A stretch of 11,406 nt of DNA from Candidatus Eiseniibacteriota bacterium (GTDB lineage Bacteria > Eisenbacteria > RBG-16-71-46 > CAIMUX01): NCBI GenBank assembly GCA_020431745.1, contig JAGQHR010000046.1, positions 1 through 11,406 of the forward strand, in the 5' to 3' direction. The notes under the pieces were generated by a model. That model saw only the letters and a list, made by a program, of their open reading frames with translations. It searched no databases and was not told the DNA's origin. A program made the translations under genes and the position numbers. The stretch's first letter is position 1. Each line of letters starts with the position of its first letter. Of the stretch, positions 1-7,518 are shown in pieces.

Positions 1-318
1 CGAGTTCCGCGGCGGGAGCTCGCCCTGCTCAACCCCGCGTTGGGGGCTTCGTTCGTCGACGATTCCCGGGTGCTGCCGCGAGGATACGTCGTACGTCTGC
101 CGAACCGGGTGCCTGATCCATCCGCCCTCTACGCACAGATTCCTTCCGGGGAGCGGTTCGATCGGGAGCCGCAACCGCCGGGATACCGGGTCGTGGCTGG
201 CGATACCCTCTCGCGGATCGCCCACGCCCATCGGGTCAGTCTGACGTCGCTCTGCAGCATCAACGGGATCACACCGAGGGATCGCATCTTCCCCGGGCAG
301 GTCCTGATCATCCCCTGA
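1..318 (+). CDS. MltD-like membrane-bound lytic murein transglycosylase, C-terminal part with LysM (5' end outside window)
   Basis: The reading frame is open from base 1 to the TGA at 316-318, so this is the last 105 codons of a longer gene and the TTG at 40 is not its real start. Residues 1-35 (ELALLNPAL followed by LPRGYVVRLP) match the linker seen in MltD-type transglycosylases between the catalytic goose-lysozyme-like domain and the first LysM. Residues 60-105 form a LysM domain: YRVVAGDTLSRIA, then a VSLTSLCSINGI helix segment, then a PGQVLIIP end. LysM binds the glycan strands of peptidoglycan, and MltD enzymes cleave the MurNAc-GlcNAc bond with 1,6-anhydro product formation in the periplasm. 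The catalytic domain is not in the window, so the enzyme assignment is inference from the linker and the LysM. Another LysM-bearing cell-wall protein is possible. Confidence 0.75.
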   Translation, partial: RVPRRELALLNPALGASFVDDSRVLPRGYVVRLPNRVPDPSALYAQIPSGERFDREPQPPGYRVVAGDTLSRIAHAHRVSLTSLCSINGITPRDRIFPGQVLIIP

Positions 319-326
319 TCCTGACG

Positions 327-346
327 GCCCTGATCCCTATCGGGGC
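327..346. terminator. Hairpin between convergent genes, possible weak bidirectional terminator
   Basis: GCCCTGAT (327-334) and ATCGGGGC (339-346) pair over 8 bp with one G-T wobble around a 4-base CCCT loop. The hairpin starts 8 bases after the transglycosylase stop, in the 73-bp gap facing the 3' end of the minus-strand hydrolase. Neither strand has a T-run after the stem, so intrinsic termination is uncertain. Nothing else is visible in this gap. Confidence 0.35.
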
Positions 347-391
347 GTGACTCTCGCGAACATCATTCGATCCTGGTCGGGCCGCGGGCCG

Positions 392-1237
392 CTACGCTTT
401 CGAATCCGCGTGTTCCCCGATCCAGGTCGCGACGGTCCGATCGATCGCCCCCACGTCTGGTTCCAGCCCGAGGTCGTGAAAGCCATCGGAAATCGAACGG
501 TAGGTCGTGTCGGGTCGGTCCGCGAACCGGTCTCGATTCTTCGTCGCCGAGACCACCGGATCGCGTTCTCCCTGCAGGCACAGGACCGGGATGGAGACGC
601 CGGCCAGATCGCGCTTCGCCCGGGTGACGATGCGGAGTGCGGAGAAGTGGGCCCGCGCGCTGAGCGTCGACAGACTGAACGGATCGGCCGCGAGCGAGTC
701 GCGCACCTCCTGCGACCCACAGATCCGGAGCCCGCGGGCGCGCGGAGTCGGCACCGGCATGTGCCCGCCACCCATCAGATCGGCGGCGATCCGCATCGAT
801 TCCCGCGTGGAGAGGTAGATGGGATCGAAAGCCGGCGAAATCAGGATCAGCCCGCGCTGGGCGTGAGGTACTCTGCGGGCGAAGGACGTGACGAGACATC
901 CGCCGAGGCTGGTACCCATCGCGAACCACGGAACGGAGGATCGGCGGGCGGCCCACACCTCGTGAACGGTCTCGAGGTCACGCAGCAGGCGTTGCGGACC
1001 CGGCAAGCGTCCCGGCTCGGGTCCGGTGCAACCGTGTCCCCGGAGGTCGAGGGCGTGAACCGAGATGCCGGCTGCGGCCAGACGGCTCGCGAGGGCAGCG
1101 ATCCACCCGGAGTGCGACGCCAGTCCATGGACGTAGAGCACCTCCGCACGGGGGTTCGGAGCGGCCTCCCAGGATCGGCAGAAGATAGGGAGACCGTCCG
1201 AGGCCGCGATCCACTCGGTCGTCGCGCCGCCCGTCAA
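392..1237 (-). CDS. Alpha/beta-hydrolase of the lysophospholipase / serine aminopeptidase S33 type
   Basis: A 281-residue single-domain alpha/beta-hydrolase. The nucleophile elbow is GTSLG with Ser110. The oxyanion region carries VHGLASHSG at 36-44, and LDLRGHG at 63-69 is the classic strand-4 signature of monoglyceride-lipase-like proteins. The acid is Asp226 in LQGERDPVV and the base is His254 in DGFHDLGLEP, so the triad is complete and correctly spaced. No signal peptide is visible, so it is probably cytoplasmic. The start is a TTG that overlaps the TGA of the upstream propeller gene by 4 bases (TTGA). It is the most upstream start available and no other in-frame start fits; a GGAG lies only 2 bases before it, so initiation probably depends on translational coupling. 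Family members hydrolyse lysophospholipids, monoacylglycerols or other esters; the substrate here cannot be told. It is the last gene of the operon running from 5432. Confidence 0.85.
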   Translation of the reverse strand: MTGGATTEWIAASDGLPIFCRSWEAAPNPRAEVLYVHGLASHSGWIAALASRLAAAGISVHALDLRGHGCTGPEPGRLPGPQRLLRDLETVHEVWAARRSSVPWFAMGTSLGGCLVTSFARRVPHAQRGLILISPAFDPIYLSTRESMRIAADLMGGGHMPVPTPRARGLRICGSQEVRDSLAADPFSLSTLSARAHFSALRIVTRAKRDLAGVSIPVLCLQGERDPVVSATKNRDRFADRPDTTYRSISDGFHDLGLEPDVGAIDRTVATWIGEHADSKA

Positions 1238-3399
1238 GGCTCCAACCAGGCTCGATACGAGCCCTGATTCCCCGCGGCGTCACGCACTTCCACCACGACC
1301 CAATTCCCGTCCGTGTCGCGCTCCAGCGGCAACGACACACGGAACGACTCGCGTTGGCTGTCGAGCAGTCCATCCTCCGCCGGAACGGACTGGAAGGCGC
1401 GTCCGTCGACGGACACGCGAATCTCGCGCAGCGGTGTGTCGCCGTCGACCGCCGTTCCGGCAACCTCGAGCGAGCGCCCCTCGGTCCGCCGCGTTTTCAG
1501 TCCCTCCACCGTAGGTGGAAGATTGTCGACGCGGAACGGCGGCGTCGTCCGTGAGACGCGGTGTTCTGCGCCCGGCGCGTTCGAAGGCGCATCGCTGGCG
1601 GTGATCCGAAGCTCGTAGGTGCCGTCGGGAAGCTCGCCGGTCTCGAGGGTGTAGGCCGGCTCGCGCCGGTCGCGCTCGAGAACCCGGAATCCGGAATCTC
1701 CCAACTGACGGATCTCGACGGTGTAGGAAAGGTCGTCGTCGTCGGGGTCGTCGGCATCCCAGACGATCGAACGTAGCTCGCGCACCCAAGCCGGCACGCC
1801 GCCCGGCGGAAGCGTGTTGCCTCGCGGCGGCGTCACCGCATAGTCGACCTGCACCCCGGAGGGCAGCGTCTGCGTGACGCCGCTGGTGCGGTCGGAGCGA
1901 TAGGTCGGTTCGTCCGGGGAGAGGCTCACACTGCGGATCTCGGGCGGACGATTGGCCTCGATATGGGCGACACGGACGGCGCGCAGCACGGTCCCGCCTC
2001 CATCCGCGTTGAACCGGGCCCGCCACTGGAGGTAGCGACCGGGCGGCGAGACGACCTGGCTGCCGCTGGCTTCGGTCAGCGCGGCGGACCATTCGCTCCA
2101 GCTTCCGTCGGGAACGGCGGTGTATCCGGATCTGGTCTCGAACGTGAGCCCCTTGGGGGCCCCTTCCAGCTCCCAGCTCATCTTGCCCCACATCGCCTGA
2201 TCCCGCGCGTCGAGCACGTCGGACACCAGCGTCGCGTTCTTCTGAACCCCGGGACCGATGCGGTAGATGACGCCGGGGTTGCCCGTGGCCGCGTAGAGGT
2301 CCCCGCCGACACGTGCGATGTCCAGGATCATGTCTTCGTCCGCGCGCCAGAGGACGGTCTCGTGACCCTCGGGGTCGATGCGATAGAGCGCGGCTGCGTC
2401 GCTCGTTCCGACGAGCAAGCTGCCATCGTCTTCCCGCCAAAGGCAGTGGATCGTCTGTTCGGACGTGGTCCAGAACGGTCGCACCGAGCCATCGGTCGCG
2501 AGGCGGTAGATGGTGGCCTGCGGTGCGCGCGACGAATCGCCGTTCTTGGCCCCGGCACCCGGGCTGTCGCTCGAGCCGGACTGCGGGCCGGGGTTGGCGG
2601 CAAACAGCACGGATCCGTCGGCCAGCGGAATCAGGTCGACGATCTCGGACTCCGAAGCGTCGTAGTAGATGCGGCGATCACCCCCGGTGGGATCCATCGA
2701 CAGCAGCAAACCGCGTCCGTCGGTACCCGCCCAGATGCGCTTGTGGTCATTCGACCAGGCCAAGGTGCGGAGGTGTAGATCCCCGCTTTCGGAAGCCACC
2801 TTCGCTTCTCCGCCCTTGGGAATCCGGTAGAGCAACCCACGCTCCCCGGCCGCGGCGTAGACGGTGCCGTCGCGATCCACCAGCAGGTCGAAGATCAAAC
2901 CTTCCGGTGCCGTGAAGATGTCTTCGGAGCTTCCGTCCGGTCGGATCCGTACGATCGTGCCCGCGGGAGCGCCGGCGGCGTACACGTTGCCGTCGCCATC
3001 GGCCGCCAACGCGAAGAGCTCGTAATTGTAGAGCGTCGCGAGCGGCTTCATCTCGTCGCCGTCGGCGCGGAACACTTTGCCCTGATCTCCGGTGGCGGCG
3101 ACCAGCTTTCCCTTGGCGTCGACGAGCCGCCAGACCGAGCGCGCGCCGATGTCGCCCAGCGATTGCACGGCGGGACCGGACCGGACGGCTCCGTTCTCGG
3201 AGAGAGACACGCCTTCGAGGGTGCAGGTCTTGAATTTCTGGTATCCCTCGGTCCGGCAGAACTCGGTGCGGACCGCGTGCGCCGCTCCTGCATCCGCCAG
3301 CAGGGCGAGACCGGTCCCGACCAGTCCCAGCCAAAGCCCCTGCGGCCCCGGCAGGCCCACTCTCCTCCGTGACCGGCCCGTCGTCTTCGTGGTGCTCAT
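1234..3399 (-). CDS. Exported beta-propeller protein with C-terminal Ig-like/Fn3-like domains
   Basis: 721 residues from the ATG at 3399. That start is chosen because GGAGGT lies 9 bases upstream and the ATG overlaps the TGA of the preceding gene (ATGA); an in-frame start at 3447 would run into that gene. Residues 1-42 are an export signal: SRRRVGL at the n-region, a hydrophobic core, and AHA before the likely cleavage site. The SRRR stretch loosely resembles a Tat motif but Sec is likelier. Residues 90-385 hold about six propeller blades with the recurring pattern DG(N/T)VYAA followed by G.(I/L)YRI. Residues 405-480 resemble a beta-sandwich (SWELEGAPKG, then SWSEWS). Residues 485-721 contain two Ig/Fn3-like domains with acidic WDADDPDDDDLSY at 547-559 and a final VEVRDAAGNQGSY. 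A gly/ser-rich loop at 270-293 interrupts one blade. There are no catalytic residues that I recognise; a binding or scaffold role in the periplasm or at the surface is inference. Confidence 0.8.
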   Translation of the reverse strand: MSTTKTTGRSRRRVGLPGPQGLWLGLVGTGLALLADAGAAHAVRTEFCRTEGYQKFKTCTLEGVSLSENGAVRSGPAVQSLGDIGARSVWRLVDAKGKLVAATGDQGKVFRADGDEMKPLATLYNYELFALAADGDGNVYAAGAPAGTIVRIRPDGSSEDIFTAPEGLIFDLLVDRDGTVYAAAGERGLLYRIPKGGEAKVASESGDLHLRTLAWSNDHKRIWAGTDGRGLLLSMDPTGGDRRIYYDASESEIVDLIPLADGSVLFAANPGPQSGSSDSPGAGAKNGDSSRAPQATIYRLATDGSVRPFWTTSEQTIHCLWREDDGSLLVGTSDAAALYRIDPEGHETVLWRADEDMILDIARVGGDLYAATGNPGVIYRIGPGVQKNATLVSDVLDARDQAMWGKMSWELEGAPKGLTFETRSGYTAVPDGSWSEWSAALTEASGSQVVSPPGRYLQWRARFNADGGGTVLRAVRVAHIEANRPPEIRSVSLSPDEPTYRSDRTSGVTQTLPSGVQVDYAVTPPRGNTLPPGGVPAWVRELRSIVWDADDPDDDDLSYTVEIRQLGDSGFRVLERDRREPAYTLETGELPDGTYELRITASDAPSNAPGAEHRVSRTTPPFRVDNLPPTVEGLKTRRTEGRSLEVAGTAVDGDTPLREIRVSVDGRAFQSVPAEDGLLDSQRESFRVSLPLERDTDGNWVVVEVRDAAGNQGSYRAWLEP

Positions 3400-5432
3400 T
3401 GCTCTGCCACCTCCAAGGAAATCCGTTCCCCGCCACTGACGACCCAAGGGGTGCCCAGGTGGCGCTCTTCCAACAACGAACCGGAGACGGGACGAGGCCC
3501 GTCGACATGAGGGACATTGCGCGTAGCCCGGGCCAGCGAGGGAGGAAGGTCCGGGAGCTCCTGGCCACGGATCAACGTCCCCGGCTCGGGCGCGTAGACG
3601 CGCATCGTGATTTGCGAATCATCCGGCACGGTCTCGATCATCGAGATCATGTGGTCGAGGTCGTGCGGGACGGTTTTCTCCGGTGCCCGATCGGCATCCC
3701 ATTCGAGGAAGTCCGCGGTCGCACCCACGTACACGTCCAGCGAGCGGCCGGCCCAGGCATCGGGGATCTTCAGGTCGAACCCGTAGGACTGCGGAGTCCC
3801 GCGGAAGGGCTCCACCACCGCGGTCACGCGGATCGACTCTCCGACATGGATCCGCGCGGTGGCGGGACGCACCTCGATGATGCGGGCGCTGCGGTTCCCG
3901 CGCTGGTAGCGCACGCCGATATGCACGGAATCCAGCCGCGCGTCTTCCCATGGATTGATCAGCAGGAGCGCTGCCGGCAGGGTGACGTTTGCGCCCAGCT
4001 CGACCCCGGGGGCTTCGGACGCGAGCTTGTCGACGCGGCGCACGTGGCGATTCCCGTCGAAGAAGACTTCCGTCGTGGTCTCGACGTAGGCATCGCCGGA
4101 GACCCAGCCGGTCACGAGATAGCTGTTCGCGACGGTCCACGGAAGCAGGAACGGCGTGAGCGACTTGTCCCGGACGACGGTGTAGGAGAAATGTTGTGGC
4201 GCTTCGCCGTCCGCCTCCACCTCGACATGAACGGGCAGCATCGATGGCACCGTGCCGAACGCGCCCGCGATGCCGGTGCGACGGTCGTTCCAGACTCCGC
4301 CCACGAGATCGGTCGACGATCCCATCTTCATGGAGACCGAGCGATTCGGGAGCACGGTGTGGATCCAGGCACCCGTCATGGGAAAAGTCACCTTGCCCGC
4401 CTGCATCATCGGGTGGCCGAAGGCGACCAACCGATCGGAGTCGACGTAGGTCACCGTGCCGATCGCTACGAGGTCGGCGTCGCCGCCGATCATGCGCACG
4501 CCGATCGCCGAGCCGGGCTGCAGAGGTTCCCCGGTTGTTGCCGACGACCTTCCGGAGCTCATCGTTCCTCCCGCCCCGCTCGGCACGACGGCGGCGGAAA
4601 AGCCCAGGCCCTGCATCGCGTCCGCCATGGGAGCGGCGAGTGCAGAGGACCATCCTGACAAACAGACCGGTGTGCTCAACGGAACCAGCGAGGACGAACC
4701 GCCTCCCTCTGGTGCGGCGGGAATGAGCGATCGGTACCACGGAGCATCCGTCCCGTGGGGCGTGGTCGAAGCGACATCGGCGCCAAATGGCGCAACCGCG
4801 GCCTCCGATGGCTGCAGGAACTGGTGCCAGGCGCGATCGAACACGCTCCAGCTCCCGAACCCTACGCCGCCGGTGCCGTCGTCGGTGGATCCCGGCGTGC
4901 GCTCGACGCCGTCCTGGGTCGCGCCGCTCCCGATGCGTGCGTCCGTCCCCTCGAGGTCCCGGGCGTCGGCGCTCCCGGATGCATTCGCAAGCAACGGGAG
5001 CATCTCCCCGATCGGAGTGATCGCCCCGATCGGATCCATGGTCCCCGGATAGGCGAAGGAGACGGCCCCGACGAGCTTGCCGTCGATGTAGACCGGCGAG
5101 CCACTCATTCCGCGGATGATCCCGGCGTGCTGAAGCACGTCTCCCCCGGCCCGGAAGAGAATGAGGTCGCCCTGTGGTCGGGTATTGCGCAGGACCCCGA
5201 GGATCTCGACGTCGAATTCCTCGATGGTGTCACCCTGGAAAACCGTGCGCCCCACGCCGTGCATGCCGACCTGGACTTCGTCGATGGGCAGGAACGGCCC
5301 AGGATGGTCGGCCGACCACGCCGGACCGGGAGCCCCGAGGCACCACGCGAACCAACAAAGCCCCAACCATGGGCTCCACGCTCTCAGTCGGGATGTCCCC
5401 GGCCCCCCGCGCCTACGTTCCGTCACAGGCAT
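3396..5432 (-). CDS. Exported SpoIVB-like peptidase S55 domain protein
   Basis: 678 residues. A signal peptide covers 1-41 (hydrophobic WLGLCWFAWCLGAP, then AWSA). Residues 47-147 hold the first half of the S55 domain: FLPIDEVQVGMHGVGRTVF, EEFDVEILGVL, and the diagnostic GMSGSPVYIDGKLVGAVS with putative nucleophile Ser110. Residues 150-300 are a low-complexity Ser/Gly/Ala/Thr-rich linker. Residues 307-400 hold the second half: IGTVTYVDSDRLVAFGHPM with putative catalytic His340, then a conserved RTGIAGAFGTVPSMLPV. Residues 400-678 are a beta-rich C-terminal region without a recognised catalytic motif. In Bacillus, SpoIVB is a secreted regulatory serine peptidase that triggers sigma-K processing; nothing else here suggests sporulation, so only the domain is transferred, not the role. 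The start is uncertain: ATG at 5432 has GAGGAG directly against it, while a GTG at 5426 (residue 3) lies 6 bases from the same site and may be the true start. First gene of the operon. Confidence 0.82.
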   Translation of the reverse strand: MPVTERRRGGPGTSRLRAWSPWLGLCWFAWCLGAPGPAWSADHPGPFLPIDEVQVGMHGVGRTVFQGDTIEEFDVEILGVLRNTRPQGDLILFRAGGDVLQHAGIIRGMSGSPVYIDGKLVGAVSFAYPGTMDPIGAITPIGEMLPLLANASGSADARDLEGTDARIGSGATQDGVERTPGSTDDGTGGVGFGSWSVFDRAWHQFLQPSEAAVAPFGADVASTTPHGTDAPWYRSLIPAAPEGGGSSSLVPLSTPVCLSGWSSALAAPMADAMQGLGFSAAVVPSGAGGTMSSGRSSATTGEPLQPGSAIGVRMIGGDADLVAIGTVTYVDSDRLVAFGHPMMQAGKVTFPMTGAWIHTVLPNRSVSMKMGSSTDLVGGVWNDRRTGIAGAFGTVPSMLPVHVEVEADGEAPQHFSYTVVRDKSLTPFLLPWTVANSYLVTGWVSGDAYVETTTEVFFDGNRHVRRVDKLASEAPGVELGANVTLPAALLLINPWEDARLDSVHIGVRYQRGNRSARIIEVRPATARIHVGESIRVTAVVEPFRGTPQSYGFDLKIPDAWAGRSLDVYVGATADFLEWDADRAPEKTVPHDLDHMISMIETVPDDSQITMRVYAPEPGTLIRGQELPDLPPSLARATRNVPHVDGPRPVSGSLLEERHLGTPWVVSGGERISLEVAEQ
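3409..3414 (-). promoter_or_regulatory. Ribosome binding site GGAGGT fixing the propeller gene start
   Basis: A full Shine-Dalgarno core lies 9 bases before the ATG at 3399, inside the end of the S55 gene. It decides for this start over the longer frame beginning at 3447. Confidence 0.75.
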
Positions 5433-5438
5433 CTCCTC
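5433..5438 (-). promoter_or_regulatory. GAGGAG ribosome binding site favouring the GTG start at 5426
   Basis: The purine core touches the ATG at 5432 with no spacer, which is too close for efficient initiation, but is 6 bases from the in-frame GTG at 5426. The protein would then lose only its first two residues. Confidence 0.5.
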
Positions 5439-5440
5439 AC

Positions 5441-5464
5441 GCGGCTTCCCGATCCGGAAGCCGC
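5441..5464. repeat. Perfect 9-bp inverted repeat just upstream of the S55 operon
   Basis: GCGGCTTCC (5441-5449) and GGAAGCCGC (5456-5464) are exact reverse complements around the 6-base spacer CGATCC. The repeat lies 8 bases before the start codon of the S55 gene on the minus strand. It could be an RNA hairpin in the 5' leader that sits against the ribosome binding site, or an operator. The 10-base sequence CGGCTTCCCG inside it recurs at 5505-5514. I found no confident promoter for the minus-strand operon in the remaining 5465-5516. Confidence 0.5.
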
Positions 5465-5516
5465 ACCGTTCCGTTGCATTCCCTGTCCCGAATGTCGCGC
5501 GGGTCGGCTTCCCGCC

Positions 5517-5545
5517 TTGAGTCCCCGCAGGGGGCTGCCTAGAAT
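5517..5545 (+). promoter_or_regulatory. Sigma70-like promoter for the glycosyltransferase gene
   Basis: TTGAGT at 5517-5522 (4 of 6 to the -35 consensus) and TAGAAT at 5540-5545 (5 of 6 to the -10) are separated by exactly 17 bases. The expected transcription start near 5552 gives a leader of about 58 bases before the GTG at 5610. The in-frame ATG at 5544 falls inside the -10, which argues against it as the translation start. A CCCC-GCA-GGGG inverted repeat sits in the spacer at 5523-5533. Confidence 0.55.
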
Positions 5546-5609
5546 GCGCCCTCCGACGGTCGCGCCGCTCTCCGTGGCCCGGCTAGGCAAAACTGTACCC
5601 GAGGGAACC

Positions 5610-6494
5610 GTGCGCGTCAGTGGCTTCTCCTTCGTCCGCGATGCAGTCCGGCTGAGCTATCCGATCGCGGAGGCCATCCGATCGATCCTGCCGATCTGCG
5701 ACGAGTTCGTGATCACGGTCGGCGAGTCCCAGGACGGAACGCTGGAACGGATCCAGTCCATCGGCGACCCGAAGATCAAGATCCTCCAGACCGACTGGGA
5801 TCCCAGCCACTTCGTGCACGGAGCGATCAACGCCGTTCAAACCAACCTCGCCCTCGACGCCTGTTCCGGCGACTGGGCTTTCTACGTCCAGGCCGACGAG
5901 GTCGTTCATGAGGACGACCTCCCCCGGATCCGCGCTGCCATGGAACGTCATCTGGAAGATCCGCGGGTCGAGGGCTTGCTCTTCGACTATCTCCACTTTT
6001 GGGGTGACTTCGACCACGTCCACTGGACGCGGAACTGGTACCGCCACGAAGTCCGTGTGGTTCGCAATGTTCCGGGGATTCGATCCTGGAAATCGGCCCA
6101 GGGCTTCCGCCGTGACGAGCGGAAGCTGACCGTGGCCCCCGCAAATGCCCGCATCTTCCACTACGGTTGGGTCCGTCCGCCGGAGGTGATGAAGAAGAAG
6201 CAGATGGCCCTGGACCGGCTCCACCATCCGGAGGACTGGGTTCAGAAGCACCATCCGGAGCCCTCCCGCGCGTTCGACTACGGTCCGTTGCATCACCTGC
6301 GCCGATATGCCGGAACCCATCCTGCGGTAATGTGCGAATGGATCGCGGCAAAAGATTGGTCGGCAGCCGATTACAGGCGGCCAGACACCCTTCACGAGCA
6401 CAATCGACGGAGCGTGCGATTGCTCTCCTGGCTGGAGAACAACATCCTCCATTCCAGGATCGGCGAGTATCGGAACTATGTCCTGCTGAAATGA
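5610..6494 (+). CDS. Glycosyltransferase family 2-type protein
   Basis: 294 residues from the GTG at 5610, which has GAGGG 4 bases upstream and yields the family-typical opening MRVSGFSFVRDAVRLSYPI. An in-frame ATG at 5544 would add 22 unlike residues and lies inside the predicted -10. The N-terminal Rossmann-like GT-A part includes SILPICDEFVITVGESQDGT (25-44), a strand ending in ILQTDW, and GDWAFYVQADEVVHEDDLP (87-105). There the usual DXD metal site is represented by QADE (94-97). The second half has RNWYRHEVRVVRN (141-153), SAQGFRR (162-168) and HYGWVRPPEVMKKKQ (184-198), which I recall from a family of uncharacterised bacterial GT2 proteins. It likely transfers a sugar from an activated donor to a glycan or lipid acceptor in the cytoplasm; donor and acceptor are unknown. 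It is transcribed divergently from the S55 operon and stands alone. The in-frame opening running back to 4755 is antisense to the S55 gene and is not coding. Confidence 0.82.
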   Translation: MRVSGFSFVRDAVRLSYPIAEAIRSILPICDEFVITVGESQDGTLERIQSIGDPKIKILQTDWDPSHFVHGAINAVQTNLALDACSGDWAFYVQADEVVHEDDLPRIRAAMERHLEDPRVEGLLFDYLHFWGDFDHVHWTRNWYRHEVRVVRNVPGIRSWKSAQGFRRDERKLTVAPANARIFHYGWVRPPEVMKKKQMALDRLHHPEDWVQKHHPEPSRAFDYGPLHHLRRYAGTHPAVMCEWIAAKDWSAADYRRPDTLHEHNRRSVRLLSWLENNILHSRIGEYRNYVLLK

Positions 6495-6606
6495 TGGCAG
6501 CGCCGCGCCGGAGCCCTCGGTCCGGGGATGGACCTGTCCGCGTTGGGATGTCGCTCCGGGCTCGTCCGATCGGAAAGGATCGTCCTCGCGACGGGGCCCG
6601 CGCTTC

Positions 6607-7458
6607 TCAGAACAGGTAGAAACGCAGACCGACGCTGGCCTGGACTCCCGAGAAGTCCATGTCGACCTTGTCCGGCTCGAGGATCCGGATGTCGCCCGGA
6701 GAGCCGACCAGTCCGGGCGGAAGGAAGCCGTGCCGCAGGAAGCTGTTGTCGGACAGGTCGGATCCGTTCGGGACGTCGTCCCGATCCTGATCGAGGTCCG
6801 GGTTCTCCACGCGCTCGATCTTCCACCGGAACGAATCGGTCGATACCTTGAGCTGGCGCCAGCCGATGTCGGAAACCAGGGAGATCGACTCGCTGACCAG
6901 AAGCTCGGACTCGAGGAAGGCGTGGGCCCCCGTGCCGCTCCCCTCCAGCGTCAGGGTTTCGATGCGGATCGTGCCGGACTCGACGTTCCTGTGCTCGTGG
7001 GAGACCTCCACGCGTGCGCTGGAGGTGCGATCGATCCCCCCACCGAGCGCAAAGCGGATCTTCTCCTTGACCCACCATGGCAGCTGGTACGAGACGGCTC
7101 CCCGGTAGATCGTGGCGGATGGCTTGACCTCGATGACCTGATCGAAGTCGACTCCGGTCGACGCGACGGCACGAGAGATCCCGGCCGAGACGGACCAGGA
7201 TCCGTAGATGTTGTATCGGAGGTCGCCCCGGAACAGGAAGTTGGACTTGAGATCATCGAGCGTCGACCAGGTCTGGCGCTGGAGGAACGTGTTTCCCCGA
7301 TCGATCTCGGCGTTCACGTCCTTCATGCCGATCGAGCCGAGACCCGCCTGGCCGGACAACGCGAGCCGTTGCGTGGGCGCGAAGGGGGCGGCCTGTGCGA
7401 CGCTCCCGAGGCAGCCAACGAGGGTCCCCACGAGGGCGATGACAACCATCCGATTCAT
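6607..7458 (-). CDS. Outer-membrane beta-barrel protein with a TSP3-like acidic loop
   Basis: 283 residues from the ATG at 7458. A longer frame back to 7548 begins in the -35 of the gene's own promoter and is rejected. Residues 1-24 form a signal peptide (MVVIALVGTLVG core, then AQA before APF). LVGC at 13-16 also resembles a lipobox, but a lipoprotein would be unusual for a barrel. From residue 31 on, alternating polar/hydrophobic strands with aromatic girdles follow one another (RLALSGQAGLGSIG, SWSVSAGISRAV, RGAVSYQLPWW, IRFALGGGIDR, ISLVSDIGWRQLKV), and the chain ends in VGLRFYLF, the terminal-Phe strand recognised by the BAM machinery. Between two late strands, PDLDQDRDDVPNGSD (220-234) looks like a thrombospondin type-3 calcium-binding repeat. 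No clear family can be named; a porin-like or structural role is inference. A weak AGG lies 3 bases before the start. It converges on the glycosyltransferase gene across a 112-bp gap with no clear terminator. Confidence 0.75.
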   Translation of the reverse strand: MNRMVVIALVGTLVGCLGSVAQAAPFAPTQRLALSGQAGLGSIGMKDVNAEIDRGNTFLQRQTWSTLDDLKSNFLFRGDLRYNIYGSWSVSAGISRAVASTGVDFDQVIEVKPSATIYRGAVSYQLPWWVKEKIRFALGGGIDRTSSARVEVSHEHRNVESGTIRIETLTLEGSGTGAHAFLESELLVSESISLVSDIGWRQLKVSTDSFRWKIERVENPDLDQDRDDVPNGSDLSDNSFLRHGFLPPGLVGSPGDIRILEPDKVDMDFSGVQASVGLRFYLF

Positions 7459-7518
7459 AGGCCTGACCGATCCTTCCCAACCCGACCCCGTTGCCGAATT
7501 CCAGCCAACTCGCCGCGC

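Noticed and set aside
347..1267. A 306-residue plus-strand open frame opposite the hydrolase
   Set aside because: It is an antisense shadow; the minus strand has an intact catalytic triad.
3369..4658. A 429-residue plus-strand open frame opposite the S55 gene
   Set aside because: It has the His/Arg/Asp/Gly-rich composition of an antisense shadow in high-GC DNA, and the S55 domain on the other strand is unmistakable. The same applies to the frames at 9291-10835, 8038-9036, 6730-7986 and 5583-6452.
4755..5609. A long plus-strand frame that extends the glycosyltransferase upstream by about 285 residues
   Set aside because: It is antisense to the S55 gene, is Arg/Pro-rich and unlike any domain, and crosses the predicted promoter. 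The family-typical start is the GTG at 5610.
6508..6582. Inverted repeats (CCGGAGC at 6508/GCTCCGG at 6553; CGATC/GATCG near 6567-6582) as terminators for the convergent genes
   Set aside because: The first has a 38-base loop and the second only a 5-bp stem; neither is followed by a T-run.
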